From: an uncultured Lachnospiraceae bacterium
Lineage (GTDB): Bacteria; Bacillota; Clostridia; Lachnospirales; Lachnospiraceae
Direction: 5' to 3'
Assembly (NCBI GenBank): GCA_900548905.1
Contig: URMK01000051.1
Location: 1 to 51,157 of the forward strand
Length of the DNA stretch: 51,157 nucleotides
A model generated the notes under the pieces. It saw nothing but the letters and a program-made list of their open reading frames with translations. It did no database searches and was not told where the DNA came from. Of this stretch, positions 31,267 to 40,356 are shown in pieces. Positions within the stretch are counted from its first letter, which is position 1. Each line of letters begins with the position of its first letter. Both the position numbers and the translations under genes were made by a program.

Positions 31267-34011
31267 TCATAAAAGTTCCCCATACCGTCTTACATAGAAC
31301 TTCTTGGCCGCCGTTGCCAGGAGCATATAGCATATCACAATCGCTCCCAGCAAGACGAAATACACGGCAGGCAGGGCCGCCAGCCCAATAGCTTTTCCGA
31401 ACGGTGTGAACGGAATCGCCGTAAGCCCTGCGATACCCGCAAAAGTAAGAAGCGTAACCGGCAGGGATGCCCGGCTCTGGAGGAACGGAATTTTCTGCGT
31501 CCGTATCATATGAATTACAAGCGTCTGGCTCCACATGGATTCCACGAACCAGCCCGCCTGGAATACGGCGGTAAACAGCATCCGTGCGGCGGGATCCGTA
31601 ATCTGATGATAATACAGCCCGCCGCTCACCGCCGGGCAGATAACAAAATACATCAGCAGGAAAGTCAGAATATCAAAGACGGAACTCACCGGCCCTATGA
31701 TCAGCATGAACCTCCCCAGATCAGAAGCATCCCAGGCGCGGGGTCTTTTCAGGAATTCCTCATCCACGTTGTCCCAGGGGATAGCAGTACAGGAGATATC
31801 ATAAATCAGGTTCAGCAGAATCAGCTGGATGGAAGCCATAGGAAGGAACGGAAGAAACGCACTGGCCGCCAAAACGGAAAACATATTCCCAAAATTGGAA
31901 GATGCCGTCATCTTGATATACTTAATCATATTTCCATAGATTTTTCTGCCTTCCCGGATACCGTCCCCCAGTACAAGCAAATCTTTATTCAAAAGCACCA
32001 CATCGGCACTTTCCCTGGCAATATCCACCGCCGTATCCACGGATATTCCCGCATCCGACACTTTCATGGCGGCTGCGTCGTTGATTCCGTCCCCCATATA
32101 TCCCACTACATGGCCGTTTCCCCGGAGTACCTTCACGACCCTCGCCTTCTGCTCCGGAGCCAGCTTTGCAAATACCGCTGTTTTTTCAGCTTCCCCGGCC
32201 AGCTGCTCATCCGTCATGGCCTCCAAATCCGTACCGGTGAGAATATGTGCCGTATCCATCCCCACCTGGGCGCATACCGAACAGGTTACCCTCTCGTTAT
32301 CCCCTGTCAGGATTTTTACCCCCACGCCGCAGTCACGCAGCGCCTTCAGCGCGGCAGCCGTTGTTTCCTTGGGCGGATCCAGAAACGCCAGATATCCCAT
32401 CAACACCATATCCGCTTCATCCTGCACGGAAAAAGCCCCTGCAGGTGCCGGATTCGTTTTCTGTGCCACAGCAATCACCCGGAGTCCTTTGGCATTATAT
32501 TCCGCCGCCTGCCGTAAGATCCCGGCCTTTCTCTGTGCCGTCAAAGGAAGGATTTTCCCCCGGTAATCCACAAAAGCAGAGATTTCCAGCATTTCTTCCA
32601 CCGCCCCCTTGGTTATCATCTGGGTTTTCCCCTTTTTATCCGTGACTACCACGCTCATCCTGCGGCGTTCAAAATCAAAAGGAATCTCATCCGTTTTGGT
32701 ATACTCTTTTTCCAATTCTTCCGGTGAGCCGTTTTCCCCGGCCAGCTCCCCGGCTTTTTCCATAATTGCGATATCCATCAGGTTTTTTAAGCCCGTCTGG
32801 TAATAGCTGTTCAAAAAGGCATGACGCAGTACTCTTTCGTCCTCCTGCCCCGCAAGGTTCCGGTGATATTCCAGCACCACCTTATCCCGGGTCAACGTAC
32901 CGGTTTTATCCGTGCAGAGTATATCCATGGCCCCCATATTCTGAATGGCGTTCAAATTACGGATGATCACTTTTTTGGATGACATAGCCACCGCGCCCTT
33001 GGCAAGACAGGTAGTCACTATCATAGGAAGCATTTCCGGGGTAAGCCCTACGGCGATGGAAATGGCGAATAACGCCGCATTCATCCAGTTTCCTTTTGTA
33101 AACCCATTCAGGAAAAGCACAACAGGAACCATACATAACATAAAACGGATTAAAATAAGAGATACCGAATTCACCCCTTTTTCAAAAGAAGTTTTTCCGC
33201 TTTGTTCCGTCAGAGCCCCTGCCATACCTCCCAGCAGGGTAGCATCCCCTGTTGCGGCGACAATCCCTCTGCCGCTTCCGCTGATTACGTTACTCCCCAT
33301 AAAAGCCAGATTTGCATATTCCGTCAAAGCCCGTTCCGTCCGGTCCGCTCCTGCCTGTTTTTCCACCGGCTCGCTCTCTCCGGTAAGCGCGGACTGGCTG
33401 ATAAATAAATCCTTGGCAGTAAGTAATATGATATCAGCAGGAAGCATATCCCCTGCCGAAACCTGTACCACATCCCCTGTCACCAGTTCCTCCATGGGGA
33501 TTTCCTCCGTAAAACACCTTCCGTCTTCTCCGATACGCGTTACGGTGGCAGTGGAACGTATCATTTCCGATAACTTTTCCGCAGCATTACCGCTTTTTGT
33601 TTCCTGCGCAAAACGGAGCAGTCCGGAAATCAATACCATCGCGGCGATAATGCCTACCGTAACCCCGTTCTTTTCCCCCTGCTGCGCCAGAATAATATCC
33701 GTATATGCGGATACCCCCGCAAGGACAAGAAGAATGGCAGTAAACGGATTTATAAAAGCCTGGAACATGCGATATGCCAGTGAATTTTCTTTTTCCCTGG
33801 AGACCACGTTACGGCCGTATTTCCTGCGGGAATTTTCCACCTTCCCGATTCCCATCCCGTTTACCGAGCTTTCCAGGAAGGAACATATCTCCTCCTGCGT
33901 ATGGCCGGCGCCATACAGCAGCCTCGCTGCGGATTGTTCTCTTACAATGTTTCTGTTATCTTTCTTTTCTTTGATATTACGTAAAAAAACAAATTTTCTG
34001 ATACTTCTCAT
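31267..34011 (-). CDS. mgtA: Magnesium-importing P-type ATPase MgtA
   Basis: This 914-residue P3B-type ATPase imports Mg2+ across the cytoplasmic membrane at low magnesium. An N-terminal cation-ATPase domain is followed by TGES at 211-214, the phosphorylated Asp368 in CTDKTGTLTRD, a nucleotide-binding domain, the hinge GDGINDAAAMK and six C-terminal helices with NLIYDISCTAIPWDNVD. The start at 34011 has GGAGG nine bases upstream, and a longer in-frame extension lacks homology. Control is by an M-box riboswitch about 400-570 bases upstream. The magnesium assignment therefore rests on both protein and leader. Confidence 0.95.
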   Translation of the reverse strand: MRSIRKFVFLRNIKEKKDNRNIVREQSAARLLYGAGHTQEEICSFLESSVNGMGIGKVENSRRKYGRNVVSREKENSLAYRMFQAFINPFTAILLVLAGVSAYTDIILAQQGEKNGVTVGIIAAMVLISGLLRFAQETKSGNAAEKLSEMIRSTATVTRIGEDGRCFTEEIPMEELVTGDVVQVSAGDMLPADIILLTAKDLFISQSALTGESEPVEKQAGADRTERALTEYANLAFMGSNVISGSGRGIVAATGDATLLGGMAGALTEQSGKTSFEKGVNSVSLILIRFMLCMVPVVLFLNGFTKGNWMNAALFAISIAVGLTPEMLPMIVTTCLAKGAVAMSSKKVIIRNLNAIQNMGAMDILCTDKTGTLTRDKVVLEYHRNLAGQEDERVLRHAFLNSYYQTGLKNLMDIAIMEKAGELAGENGSPEELEKEYTKTDEIPFDFERRRMSVVVTDKKGKTQMITKGAVEEMLEISAFVDYRGKILPLTAQRKAGILRQAAEYNAKGLRVIAVAQKTNPAPAGAFSVQDEADMVLMGYLAFLDPPKETTAAALKALRDCGVGVKILTGDNERVTCSVCAQVGMDTAHILTGTDLEAMTDEQLAGEAEKTAVFAKLAPEQKARVVKVLRGNGHVVGYMGDGINDAAAMKVSDAGISVDTAVDIARESADVVLLNKDLLVLGDGIREGRKIYGNMIKYIKMTASSNFGNMFSVLAASAFLPFLPMASIQLILLNLIYDISCTAIPWDNVDEEFLKRPRAWDASDLGRFMLIIGPVSSVFDILTFLLMYFVICPAVSGGLYYHQITDPAARMLFTAVFQAGWFVESMWSQTLVIHMIRTQKIPFLQSRASLPVTLLTFAGIAGLTAIPFTPFGKAIGLAALPAVYFVLLGAIVICYMLLATAAKKFYVRRYGELL

Positions 34012-34142
34012 TGGTCTGTACCTCCATTTCTCAAATGTCCGGATGCCTGTAGCTGCACCCAACTGTTTCTGGAAGTAAGACACAAACCGAAAGACGTTGT
34101 TTAGACGCCAGTTCAAATGTCATGCAGATGTCTGCATAGTAT

Positions 34143-34295
34143 TTATATTGTGCGGCCACCCGGGACACAGCCTGTGCCCCGCCTGGTTTCCGCGGGAATA
34201 GCCGCTTTTAAACAGGTGAAAAAAACAGAACCCGTCCATAAGCCTCTTCCCTTTTTTCGTTTCGGTTTTATGCCCTTACTACCTCCGGGTTCCAT
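34143..34295 (-). CDS. Possible 50-residue leader or small protein between M-box and mgtA
   Basis: This short frame of 50 codons plus stop begins MEPGGSKGIKPKRKKGRG. It continues with a hydrophobic stretch GLWTGSVFFTCLKAAI and ends in an Arg/Gly-rich tail. AGGAAAGAGGTG lies at good distance ahead of the ATG, stronger than random. It lies after the riboswitch terminator and 131 bases before mgtA, so it would be made only when magnesium is low. Small proteins or leader peptides accompany mgtA in enterobacteria, but this one has no similarity I can recognise. It may be chance. Confidence 0.35.
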   Translation of the reverse strand: MEPGGSKGIKPKRKKGRGLWTGSVFFTCLKAAIPAETRRGTGCVPGGRTI

Positions 34296-34334
34296 TTTTC
34301 TCACCTCTTTCCTGTCATTTATTTTTTCTTAAGG

Positions 34335-34404
34335 CTAAAAAATCCCCATCCAATCACGGATATCCACCTGCAAGGTGATAAAGCAATCCGGTGATCGGAT
34401 GAGG
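34335..34404 (-). terminator. Riboswitch-controlled terminator of mgtA
   Basis: On the minus strand a long stem pairs the region 34388-34404 with 34343-34361 (ATCCGATCAC with GTGATTGGAT, including G-U pairs). It is followed by six T. It lies directly downstream of the M-box core and is the expected expression platform. Confidence 0.8.
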
Positions 34405-34414
34405 ACATTGTGTT

Positions 34415-34585
34415 CCCAAATAACCGCCTGAGCTTTAGCTTTACAGGGCGATGTAACTGCGTTATGTCATACCTTGTGTTCGATATGACCTGTTCAAACC
34501 ATCTCATTGTGTCTCCACAATTTCGCGGCAGCAGTCCGTATCCCTGTAGTAGCCTCACCTATCGGGTAGCAGCCTTATTTATTTG
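34415..34585 (-). promoter_or_regulatory. M-box (ykoK) magnesium riboswitch
   Basis: Read on the minus strand, the leader contains GATAGGTGAGGCTACTAC, GGATACGGACTGCTGCC, GGAGACACAATGAGATGG and GTAAAGCTAAAGCTC in that order. These match the conserved segments of the M-box class. High Mg2+ should favour the terminator at 34335-34404 and low Mg2+ should allow mgtA transcription. I recognised this by eye from the known consensus and did not run a covariance model. Confidence 0.9.
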
Positions 34586-34594
34586 TGCCACTTC

Positions 34595-34622
34595 ATTGTA
34601 CACCTCTTTCTTGATTTGTCAA
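34595..34622 (-). promoter_or_regulatory. Promoter of the M-box/mgtA transcript
   Basis: On the minus strand TTGACA (34617-34622) and TACAAT (34595-34600) are separated by 16 bases. The M-box begins immediately downstream. Confidence 0.75.
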
Positions 34623-34650
34623 CCCTCTTTCGGTTTTCCGGGAAAATGTG

Positions 34651-35607
34651 TTACCACTCCTCTGTAATTTCACGCACCTCATCAACAGGAATCCCGCAGA
34701 TTCCCGCTATTTCCTCCGCACTCCTGCCATCCCGCGCATAATGGATTACTTTTTTCGCCAGAAGGATCCCCTGCTGGACACCTTCTGCCATTCCTTCCTG
34801 CTTTGCCATCTCTGCAATCTCTTCCAATGCTTTACACATATCCACTTCCCCTTTCCCGTTTTCCTGATCCGCTTTCCGCCACTTATCCACGTGCAGAAGC
34901 TCTCTCAGGCAATCATATGTTTCATACGGTATATGCCCGAACTCTTCCGGGCGCTCCCGGATATATTTTTTCATTTTCTTCCCATCTCCCGCCATCGACA
35001 GAAGGGTGAAAATAATTTTCAAATCCGTCCTGAAATTTTCCGGGTCCACATTGGAGGCCTGTACCAAATTCACCTTGTAATTTGTCATGAACGGCTTCAT
35101 ATCTTCATATTCTTCCGGAATATTCAGCATATTAAAAAGATCCAGAGGCCCCTCCCATTCCTTCGTCCCGTAATAAAGACAAATGGTAATAACCGGCATC
35201 AGTCTGTCTTCCCGCAGCAGGCCGGACAGGAATTCCGCACTGTCCCGGTAATCCTTTTCCCTGCGGTGCCTCTCTGAAATCTCTTTTACCTGTCCTGCAT
35301 AATTCATGGCATCATAAAGCATCTCCCGCACCGGCATGGCATAATGTGTTTCCCCCTGCCCTTCCACCGCAAAAACAGCATAGGCGGTGTCGCCGGATGC
35401 TTTACGGATCACATCCCGGTATCTTCTGACCGATACCTTTTTTCCCTTCTTATCCGCAAAAGAAAGGGCGGACTCTCCCGGCAGGTTCTCAAGCCTGTCC
35501 GCTTTTATTACCTGCTTCCCCTGAAAAAGGGAACCATTAAACAAATCACTGAAATTCTCCGGTCTTTCCAGAAATTTCTTTACTGCCAGATCCTTTTCGT
35601 TTGACAT
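34651..35607 (-). CDS. Rpn-type recombination-promoting nuclease / PD-(D/E)XK putative transposase
   Basis: This 318-residue protein resembles the Rpn (YhgA-like) family. It has an N-terminal nuclease-like region (FSDLFNGSLFQGKQVI, then a YAVFAVEGQGETHYAMPVRE segment typical of the fold's core) and VITICLYYGTKEWEGPLDLF. The C-terminal helical end is AGICGIPVDEVREITEEW, common to this family. Members promote RecA-independent recombination in E. coli and act in anti-phage defence in some reports. The ATG at 35607 is preferred over one only three bases from GGAGG. A promoter TTGCAT/TATAAT with 17-base spacing lies at 35670-35698. It is complete and probably functional. Confidence 0.82.
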   Translation of the reverse strand: MSNEKDLAVKKFLERPENFSDLFNGSLFQGKQVIKADRLENLPGESALSFADKKGKKVSVRRYRDVIRKASGDTAYAVFAVEGQGETHYAMPVREMLYDAMNYAGQVKEISERHRREKDYRDSAEFLSGLLREDRLMPVITICLYYGTKEWEGPLDLFNMLNIPEEYEDMKPFMTNYKVNLVQASNVDPENFRTDLKIIFTLLSMAGDGKKMKKYIRERPEEFGHIPYETYDCLRELLHVDKWRKADQENGKGEVDMCKALEEIAEMAKQEGMAEGVQQGILLAKKVIHYARDGRSAEEIAGICGIPVDEVREITEEW

Positions 35608-36191
35608 ATAAGCACATGTCCTCCTTTTGTGTGTTGTTAAATCCAAAAGATATGTGCTTTATATAGAATATTATAGAGATATCCCGGTTAAAATGCAATT
35701 CTTTTGGATATAAAAAATAGAATGGTTGGCTGATACAGCCTGAATAAAAAAAGAAATCTGATTCAGAACCTCCGGCAATTCCACTCATCCCAAATCTGTA
35801 AAAAGTTCAAGTAACAGATTCCTTCCCAAAAGAGTTCTTCCGTGTTCTGATAATAAGAATATAATTATGATACTTTATCAATGCCAAACTGTCAATCCCT
35901 TTTACAGGCATCCATAAGCATTCCTCTCCCCAAGGCTAAATGGACGCGCCGGCATAAGGCCGTGAACAATAACCCCGCGGGAATAAAACCAACTGAAAAG
36001 AGCATCCGCCAAACGAAGAGTAAAAACCCTTTTCCTTGACGAATGCTCCCTGTTTATCCGTTCCGTCTCATTCCTTCCGGTACTCTTGCAGCCCGGATAC
36101 ATACCGCTCCCACCGATGCGCCCGTATGAAGGCAAAAAGGAATAACCCGGACATAAGCAGGCGGTAGCTTCTTTTCATTATCTTACGCACA
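35608..36191. other. Intergenic region with promoter and hairpins, no convincing gene
   Basis: These 584 bases hold the Rpn promoter (35670-35698), a GGCTG/CAGCC hairpin beside an A-rich stretch near 35728-35752, and a copy of the recurring CCGCGGGAAT at 35975-35984. Short frames here (for example 35902-36135) are Arg/Gly-rich and lack ribosome-binding sites. Confidence 0.5.
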
Positions 36192-36725
36192 TTATTTTAC
36201 CCTTACGCGGTGCTTCAGCATAAAGTTCTCGTCAGAGGAGCAAAGATAAATAATCCCCTCAATAAAGCCCACAATAGCAGGAATATAGGTCCAGCAGAAG
36301 CACAGATACAGGATACCCATTCCTACCTTGCCCAAATAAAACTTATGTATTCCGATTCCTCCCAGAAAAAGCCCGAGAAGTCCGGCACATACCTTACTCT
36401 TTACCGGCCAGGACGGATCGATGGCCGGATTGTTGTAATAACCCGGCATAGGCTGCTGATAGCCCTGGGACTGGGGCGGTACCTGGTAAACCTGAGGCTG
36501 CCCCTGATAAGAATTCGGCTGGGGTCCTCCCTGGAAAGTATCTCCATACGCCGGTCCCTGCTGGTAACCATCGCCATAGGCGGGGCCTGACTGGTAATTT
36601 TCCTGCTGCGCCCCGAAATCAGGCTGTTCCGACTGTTGCAGGGAAAGCCTTTCTCCGCAGTATCTGCATTCTGTTGCGCCCGGATCTACGGGTGCCCCGC
36701 ATTGGGGACATTTTAACTCATTCAT
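36192..36725 (-). CDS. Zinc-ribbon and TM2 domain membrane protein
   Basis: This 177-residue protein has a zinc ribbon at the N-terminus (CPQCGAPVDPGATECRYCG), a Gln/Gly/Tyr/Pro-rich low-complexity linker with repeats such as GPAYGD (about 40-110), and a C-terminal TM2 domain. The TM2 domain has two hydrophobic segments around the conserved GIGIHKFYLGK turn. Function is unknown. It lies 70 bases after the SPFH/zinc-ribbon gene on the same strand and shares the zinc-ribbon theme, so they may act together at the membrane. The ATG at 36725 has GGAGG nine bases ahead. Confidence 0.87.
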   Translation of the reverse strand: MNELKCPQCGAPVDPGATECRYCGERLSLQQSEQPDFGAQQENYQSGPAYGDGYQQGPAYGDTFQGGPQPNSYQGQPQVYQVPPQSQGYQQPMPGYYNNPAIDPSWPVKSKVCAGLLGLFLGGIGIHKFYLGKVGMGILYLCFCWTYIPAIVGFIEGIIYLCSSDENFMLKHRVRVK

Positions 36726-36795
36726 AATAAAATCCTCCGTTATTCTTATTTTACTACGCTTTATCCTGTTTTCCCATTCCAATTACAGGAATTAT

Positions 36796-37923
36796 TTACT
36801 GTATTTTCCTTCCGCATTCGTTGCAGAATTTTGCTCCCGGAGGAAGCTTGGCCCCGCATTCACAGATTCTTTCCTGCAGGCTGAAGCCGCACTCATCACA
36901 GAACTTGGCATCTCCGTCATTTTCTTTCCCGCAGCTGGGACAGCGCTTTTTTTCCACCTGAAGCGGCGCCCCGCAGCTATTGCAGAACTTGCTCCCCAGC
37001 ACGGATTTATCCCCGCATTTCGGACAGATCATCATCTGCCCCGCATTCATGGAAGGAGCCATGCCGCCTGCTGCCTGGGCCACATTCATTCCTACCCCTG
37101 CGCCGATTCCTCCGGCCGCAAACGCACCCGCCACCCCGTTATTGTTATTGGCAGCGCCTTCATATACATCAAAGCTTCTCTTTGTCACATAACGGCCGTC
37201 TCCCATAATTTCAAAGGCTGCCTTGTCCTCTAAGATCTTATTGATTGTGGCAAAATCATCGTCCGGGAAATTAATGGACTGCACGAAAAAGTTAACCACA
37301 TTAAACCCATATTTCAGGAATTCTTCGGAAATCTCTTCCTTGCATTTATCGGAAATATCATCCAGGTGGGCGGATATCTCCAAAGCGGATATTTTCTCCG
37401 CCAGAATCATCTCCGAAATAATGGATTTCACTTTGGTTACCACCATACCCCGGTAAAACAGCTTGATTTTGTCAAAACTGACGATATCATTCTGGTTCAT
37501 GGAACCGATCAGCTCCCGGAAAAACACACTGTAATCCATAAGCTTCAGGCCCATCTGCCCAAAAGCCCGGATCCGCAGCTTCACAAAATATTTCGGATCA
37601 ATCAGCTGGATCGGGTCGGATGTCCCCCAGGAGATATCCAGCTTGGTCTTGGTATTGATAAAATAGACCTCTGCCGTAAAGGGTGTTTTCCCTCCATACG
37701 GAAGATTAAAAATATGAAATAGAACAGGAAGATTTTCCGTATCCAGAATATAAGAGCCCGGATAGAACAAATCGCAGACCTGGCCGCCCTTTACGAATAC
37801 GGCAACCTGCCCTTCATTAACAATCAGCCTTGTGCCAAAAACCAACGTATCGGACGGAAACTTGTAAACAAGCCAGTCTCTCGAACGCAGACCATCGAAT
37901 TTTACGACATCAATAATAGCCAT
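36796..37923 (-). CDS. SPFH-domain protein with C-terminal zinc ribbons (YdjI-like)
   Basis: This 375-residue protein has an SPFH/virion-core-like domain in the first 270 residues (YPGSYILDTENLPVLF, DPIQLIDPKYFVKLRIRAFG). A Gly/Ala-rich linker (about 272-305) and three CxxC-type zinc-ribbon pairs (CPKCGDKSVLGSKFCNSCG and similar) follow. In B. subtilis YdjI, an SPFH-type partner of a PspA-like membrane-stress protein, has a similar layout. No PspA gene is adjacent here. The ATG at 37923 has GGGAGG upstream. It pairs with the downstream TM2 protein. The cell location is probably the inner face of the membrane. Confidence 0.87.
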   Translation of the reverse strand: MAIIDVVKFDGLRSRDWLVYKFPSDTLVFGTRLIVNEGQVAVFVKGGQVCDLFYPGSYILDTENLPVLFHIFNLPYGGKTPFTAEVYFINTKTKLDISWGTSDPIQLIDPKYFVKLRIRAFGQMGLKLMDYSVFFRELIGSMNQNDIVSFDKIKLFYRGMVVTKVKSIISEMILAEKISALEISAHLDDISDKCKEEISEEFLKYGFNVVNFFVQSINFPDDDFATINKILEDKAAFEIMGDGRYVTKRSFDVYEGAANNNNGVAGAFAAGGIGAGVGMNVAQAAGGMAPSMNAGQMMICPKCGDKSVLGSKFCNSCGAPLQVEKKRCPSCGKENDGDAKFCDECGFSLQERICECGAKLPPGAKFCNECGRKIQ

Positions 37924-38160
37924 TATGCTTACCTCCCATATGCTGCGTGGCAAAACTACTTCTCGTTATATTTTAACATATATGGAGTAAAGAACAAGGC
38001 TTTTTTACCGTTCTTACCGATCTTGAAAGATCTTCCCGAGAATCTTCGCGGTGTCCGGTATGCCAAATTCTTCCTTCCCGCCGCACCAGCATGTGTTTAA
38101 AAATCACTTTCCGCGCGAAGCGGGACATACCGATTGCGGGAATAAATGTTCAAACACTCT

Positions 38161-38613
38161 CTACAGCGTTCCCAACATCTGGGCCGCATTTTCACCGGCC
38201 TTAACCTTCGTAAAAGCTTCCCTGATAATCCCCTGTTCATCAATCAGATACGTGGTACGCACCACCCCCATGACCTTCTTACCGTACATGTTCTTCTCCT
38301 GCCATACGTCGTATTTCTGTATGACCTCCAGTTCCGGATCCGAAAGAAGCGTAAAGGGAAGACCGTATTTCAACGCAAATTTTTTATGGGATGCCACACT
38401 GTCCTTACTGACCCCAAGCACCACCGCACCTTTTTCCTGTATCTGGGGATACATATCCCCGAACGAGCAGGCCTGGGTGGTACAGCCCGGGGTGTTATCC
38501 TTCGGATAAAAATAGAGAATCACCTTTTTCCCCAGAAAATCCTTCAGGGACACATCCTCCCCCTCCTGATTCTTCAACGTGAACTCCGGCGCCTTCTTTC
38601 CTGTTTCCAGCAT
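38161..38613 (-). CDS. bcp: Thioredoxin-dependent peroxiredoxin (Bcp/PrxQ)
   Basis: This 150-residue cytosolic peroxidase reduces H2O2 and organic peroxides. The peroxidatic Cys44 is in TPGCTTQ and the resolving Cys49 is five residues later, the PrxQ/Bcp arrangement. The Thr/Arg partners are in the usual places (FYPKDNTPG and VRTTYLID). GGAGG lies about eight bases ahead of the start. The gene is monocistronic. A short CCGC/GCGG hairpin near 38104-38126 followed by TTTTT on the minus strand may terminate it. Confidence 0.95.
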   Translation of the reverse strand: MLETGKKAPEFTLKNQEGEDVSLKDFLGKKVILYFYPKDNTPGCTTQACSFGDMYPQIQEKGAVVLGVSKDSVASHKKFALKYGLPFTLLSDPELEVIQKYDVWQEKNMYGKKVMGVVRTTYLIDEQGIIREAFTKVKAGENAAQMLGTL

Positions 38614-38712
38614 AACTTATACCTCCTGTCCATTTTCTTTTCCTAACATAACACACCTCTTTGTCCTTATGCAATACACTTTTGCGGAAGCATTTGCTTT
38701 CCCCTTATTCTG

Positions 38713-40135
38713 TTATTCCTCCCTGTCCGATAAAAACAGCCCGTAGGAATTGCTCTGCCATGAAGTAACCTCTGCAATGCTGTCTTCGTATTCCCGCAGA
38801 CAGCCCAGCATTTTTTTCCGCATCCTGCGCAGCACATGGACAAACCCCAGCAATTCCGCAAGATTATGCAGTTCTCCCGGATCACTTTCCATATCGTAAA
38901 GCTCATCCTGTCCGAAGGGATTATACACATACTTCCACTTTCTGGTGCGTACCATTCTGCTTGTGAGGAGGGTGGATTCATAGCCGTTGAACTCACTGAA
39001 GGACTCCTGTCTCCAGCCCTGCGGCACCTTCCCTTCCAGCATAGGCATCAGTGATTTTCCCTGCACTCCGGCAGGTGTCTCACAGCCAGCCGCATCCAGG
39101 AACGTAGGCATCAAATCCACGGTATTCACAAAAGAATCCATAGAAATTCCTTCCGCTTTTCCCGGACAGGCTATGATCAGCGGAATGTGATGATCCTCTT
39201 CATACATATTAAACCCTTTATTAAACAGCCGATGGGATCCCAGCATATCCCCGTGATCGGTGGAAAAAACAACCATAGTGTTCTCCGTCAGTCCCAGTTC
39301 CTCCAGTTTTCCCAGTATCTGTCCCGTCAGGCTGTCCAGATAGCTGCAATAGCCCCAATAGGCAGCGATAACCTTCTGCCCAGTCCTTCCACGTCAGCTG
39401 GGCCGTATTCCACCGCATCAGCTCTTTCTGCTGGACAACAGGCTTATCCCGGAATGTCTCCCCAAAGTTGTCCCATCTTGGCACATCTTCCCGCCGGTAC
39501 ATGCTGCAGAAGGGTTCGGGAACCGCATAAGGAAAATGCGGCCCATGAAACGCAGCGCACAACATAAAAGGCTCCTGCTTCCCGGCAAATGTTTCCAGCA
39601 TCCGGCAGGCTCTGTCCGCTACCCAGCCGTCGTGATGATCCTGTGTACTGAGCACCGAGGGACCGCAGAAAGGCGCATCCTCCCCCCACTCCAGATGCTG
39701 CACTTCGCTGATTCCCATATCATAGAAAATCCCTTTCCCCTGCAGGTACTGATCATAATCCCGTTCCGTATCCCATACGTCAAAGCTCCATATTTCCTTA
39801 TTTCCTTCCTCCGGAAGATGCCACTTTCCGATGTATCCGGTTCGATATCCTTTCCTTTTCAGATAACAGGAATATCCCTTCCAGTTCAATACCTGGCGGT
39901 CGAACACACCGTTAAAATTCCCCATATTAGCCAGTTGGCCGTGCATATGTGGATATACCCCTGTCAGGATACTGGCCCTTGCCGGCGTGCAGAGTGCATT
40001 TGCAGAATAGGCACTGGTAAAATTCGTCCCCCTCCGTGCCAGCCCGTCAATTGCCGGTGTTCTGCATACAGGCGCCCCATTGCAGGACAATGCATCATAC
40101 CGCATTTGATCTGTGAGTAAATATAAAATGTTCAT
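38713..40135 (-). pseudogene. Arylsulfatase-type sulfatase, disrupted by a one-base frameshift
   Basis: The first part (40135 to about 39380) starts MNILYLLTDQMRYDALS and carries the Cys-type sulfatase signature CTPARASILTG, whose Cys is matured to formylglycine. The second part continues in another frame with VIAAYWGYCSYLDSLTGQ and VVFSTDHGDMLGSHRLF and runs to 38713. The switch occurs at CCC 39379-39381, where one extra base turns an expected TGGCAG into TGGGCAG. Removing it gives one 473-residue frame. The AraC gene is divergent and probably its regulator. It may be a true inactivation, a phase-variable site or a sequencing error. Confidence 0.85.
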
Positions 40136-40356
40136 TGTTTTTCCCTTCTGTTAATAAAACAAACTATACACACTTTTTTATCCACCTGGCCAGATAAAAT
40201 CCATTGACATATTTTCATGCAATACGTACAATAGATATGTCGCAGTTGCTGCAGTTTTCTATAAAATATTTTATATACTATCTACAATATAATAGATTAA
40301 GAAGAAAAAACAAACGAATAAATTCCTATAATAGGTGGATTTTTCCGAGGTATATT
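40136..40356. promoter_or_regulatory. Divergent promoter region of the sulfatase and AraC genes
   Basis: This is an AT-rich 221-base region with no gene. Both flanking genes should be transcribed outward from here. No clear repeated half-sites for an AraC dimer were identified. Confidence 0.4.

Noticed and set aside
35902..36135. Small minus-strand frame downstream of the TM2 gene
   Set aside because: It has no ribosome-binding site, Arg/Gly-rich composition and no similarity. It includes the recurring CCGCGGGAAT motif.
36055..36165. A 36-codon minus-strand frame starting MKRSYRLLMSGLFLF
   Set aside because: It looks like a short hydrophobic peptide but has no ribosome-binding site and lies in an unconserved gap. 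It is too weak to annotate.
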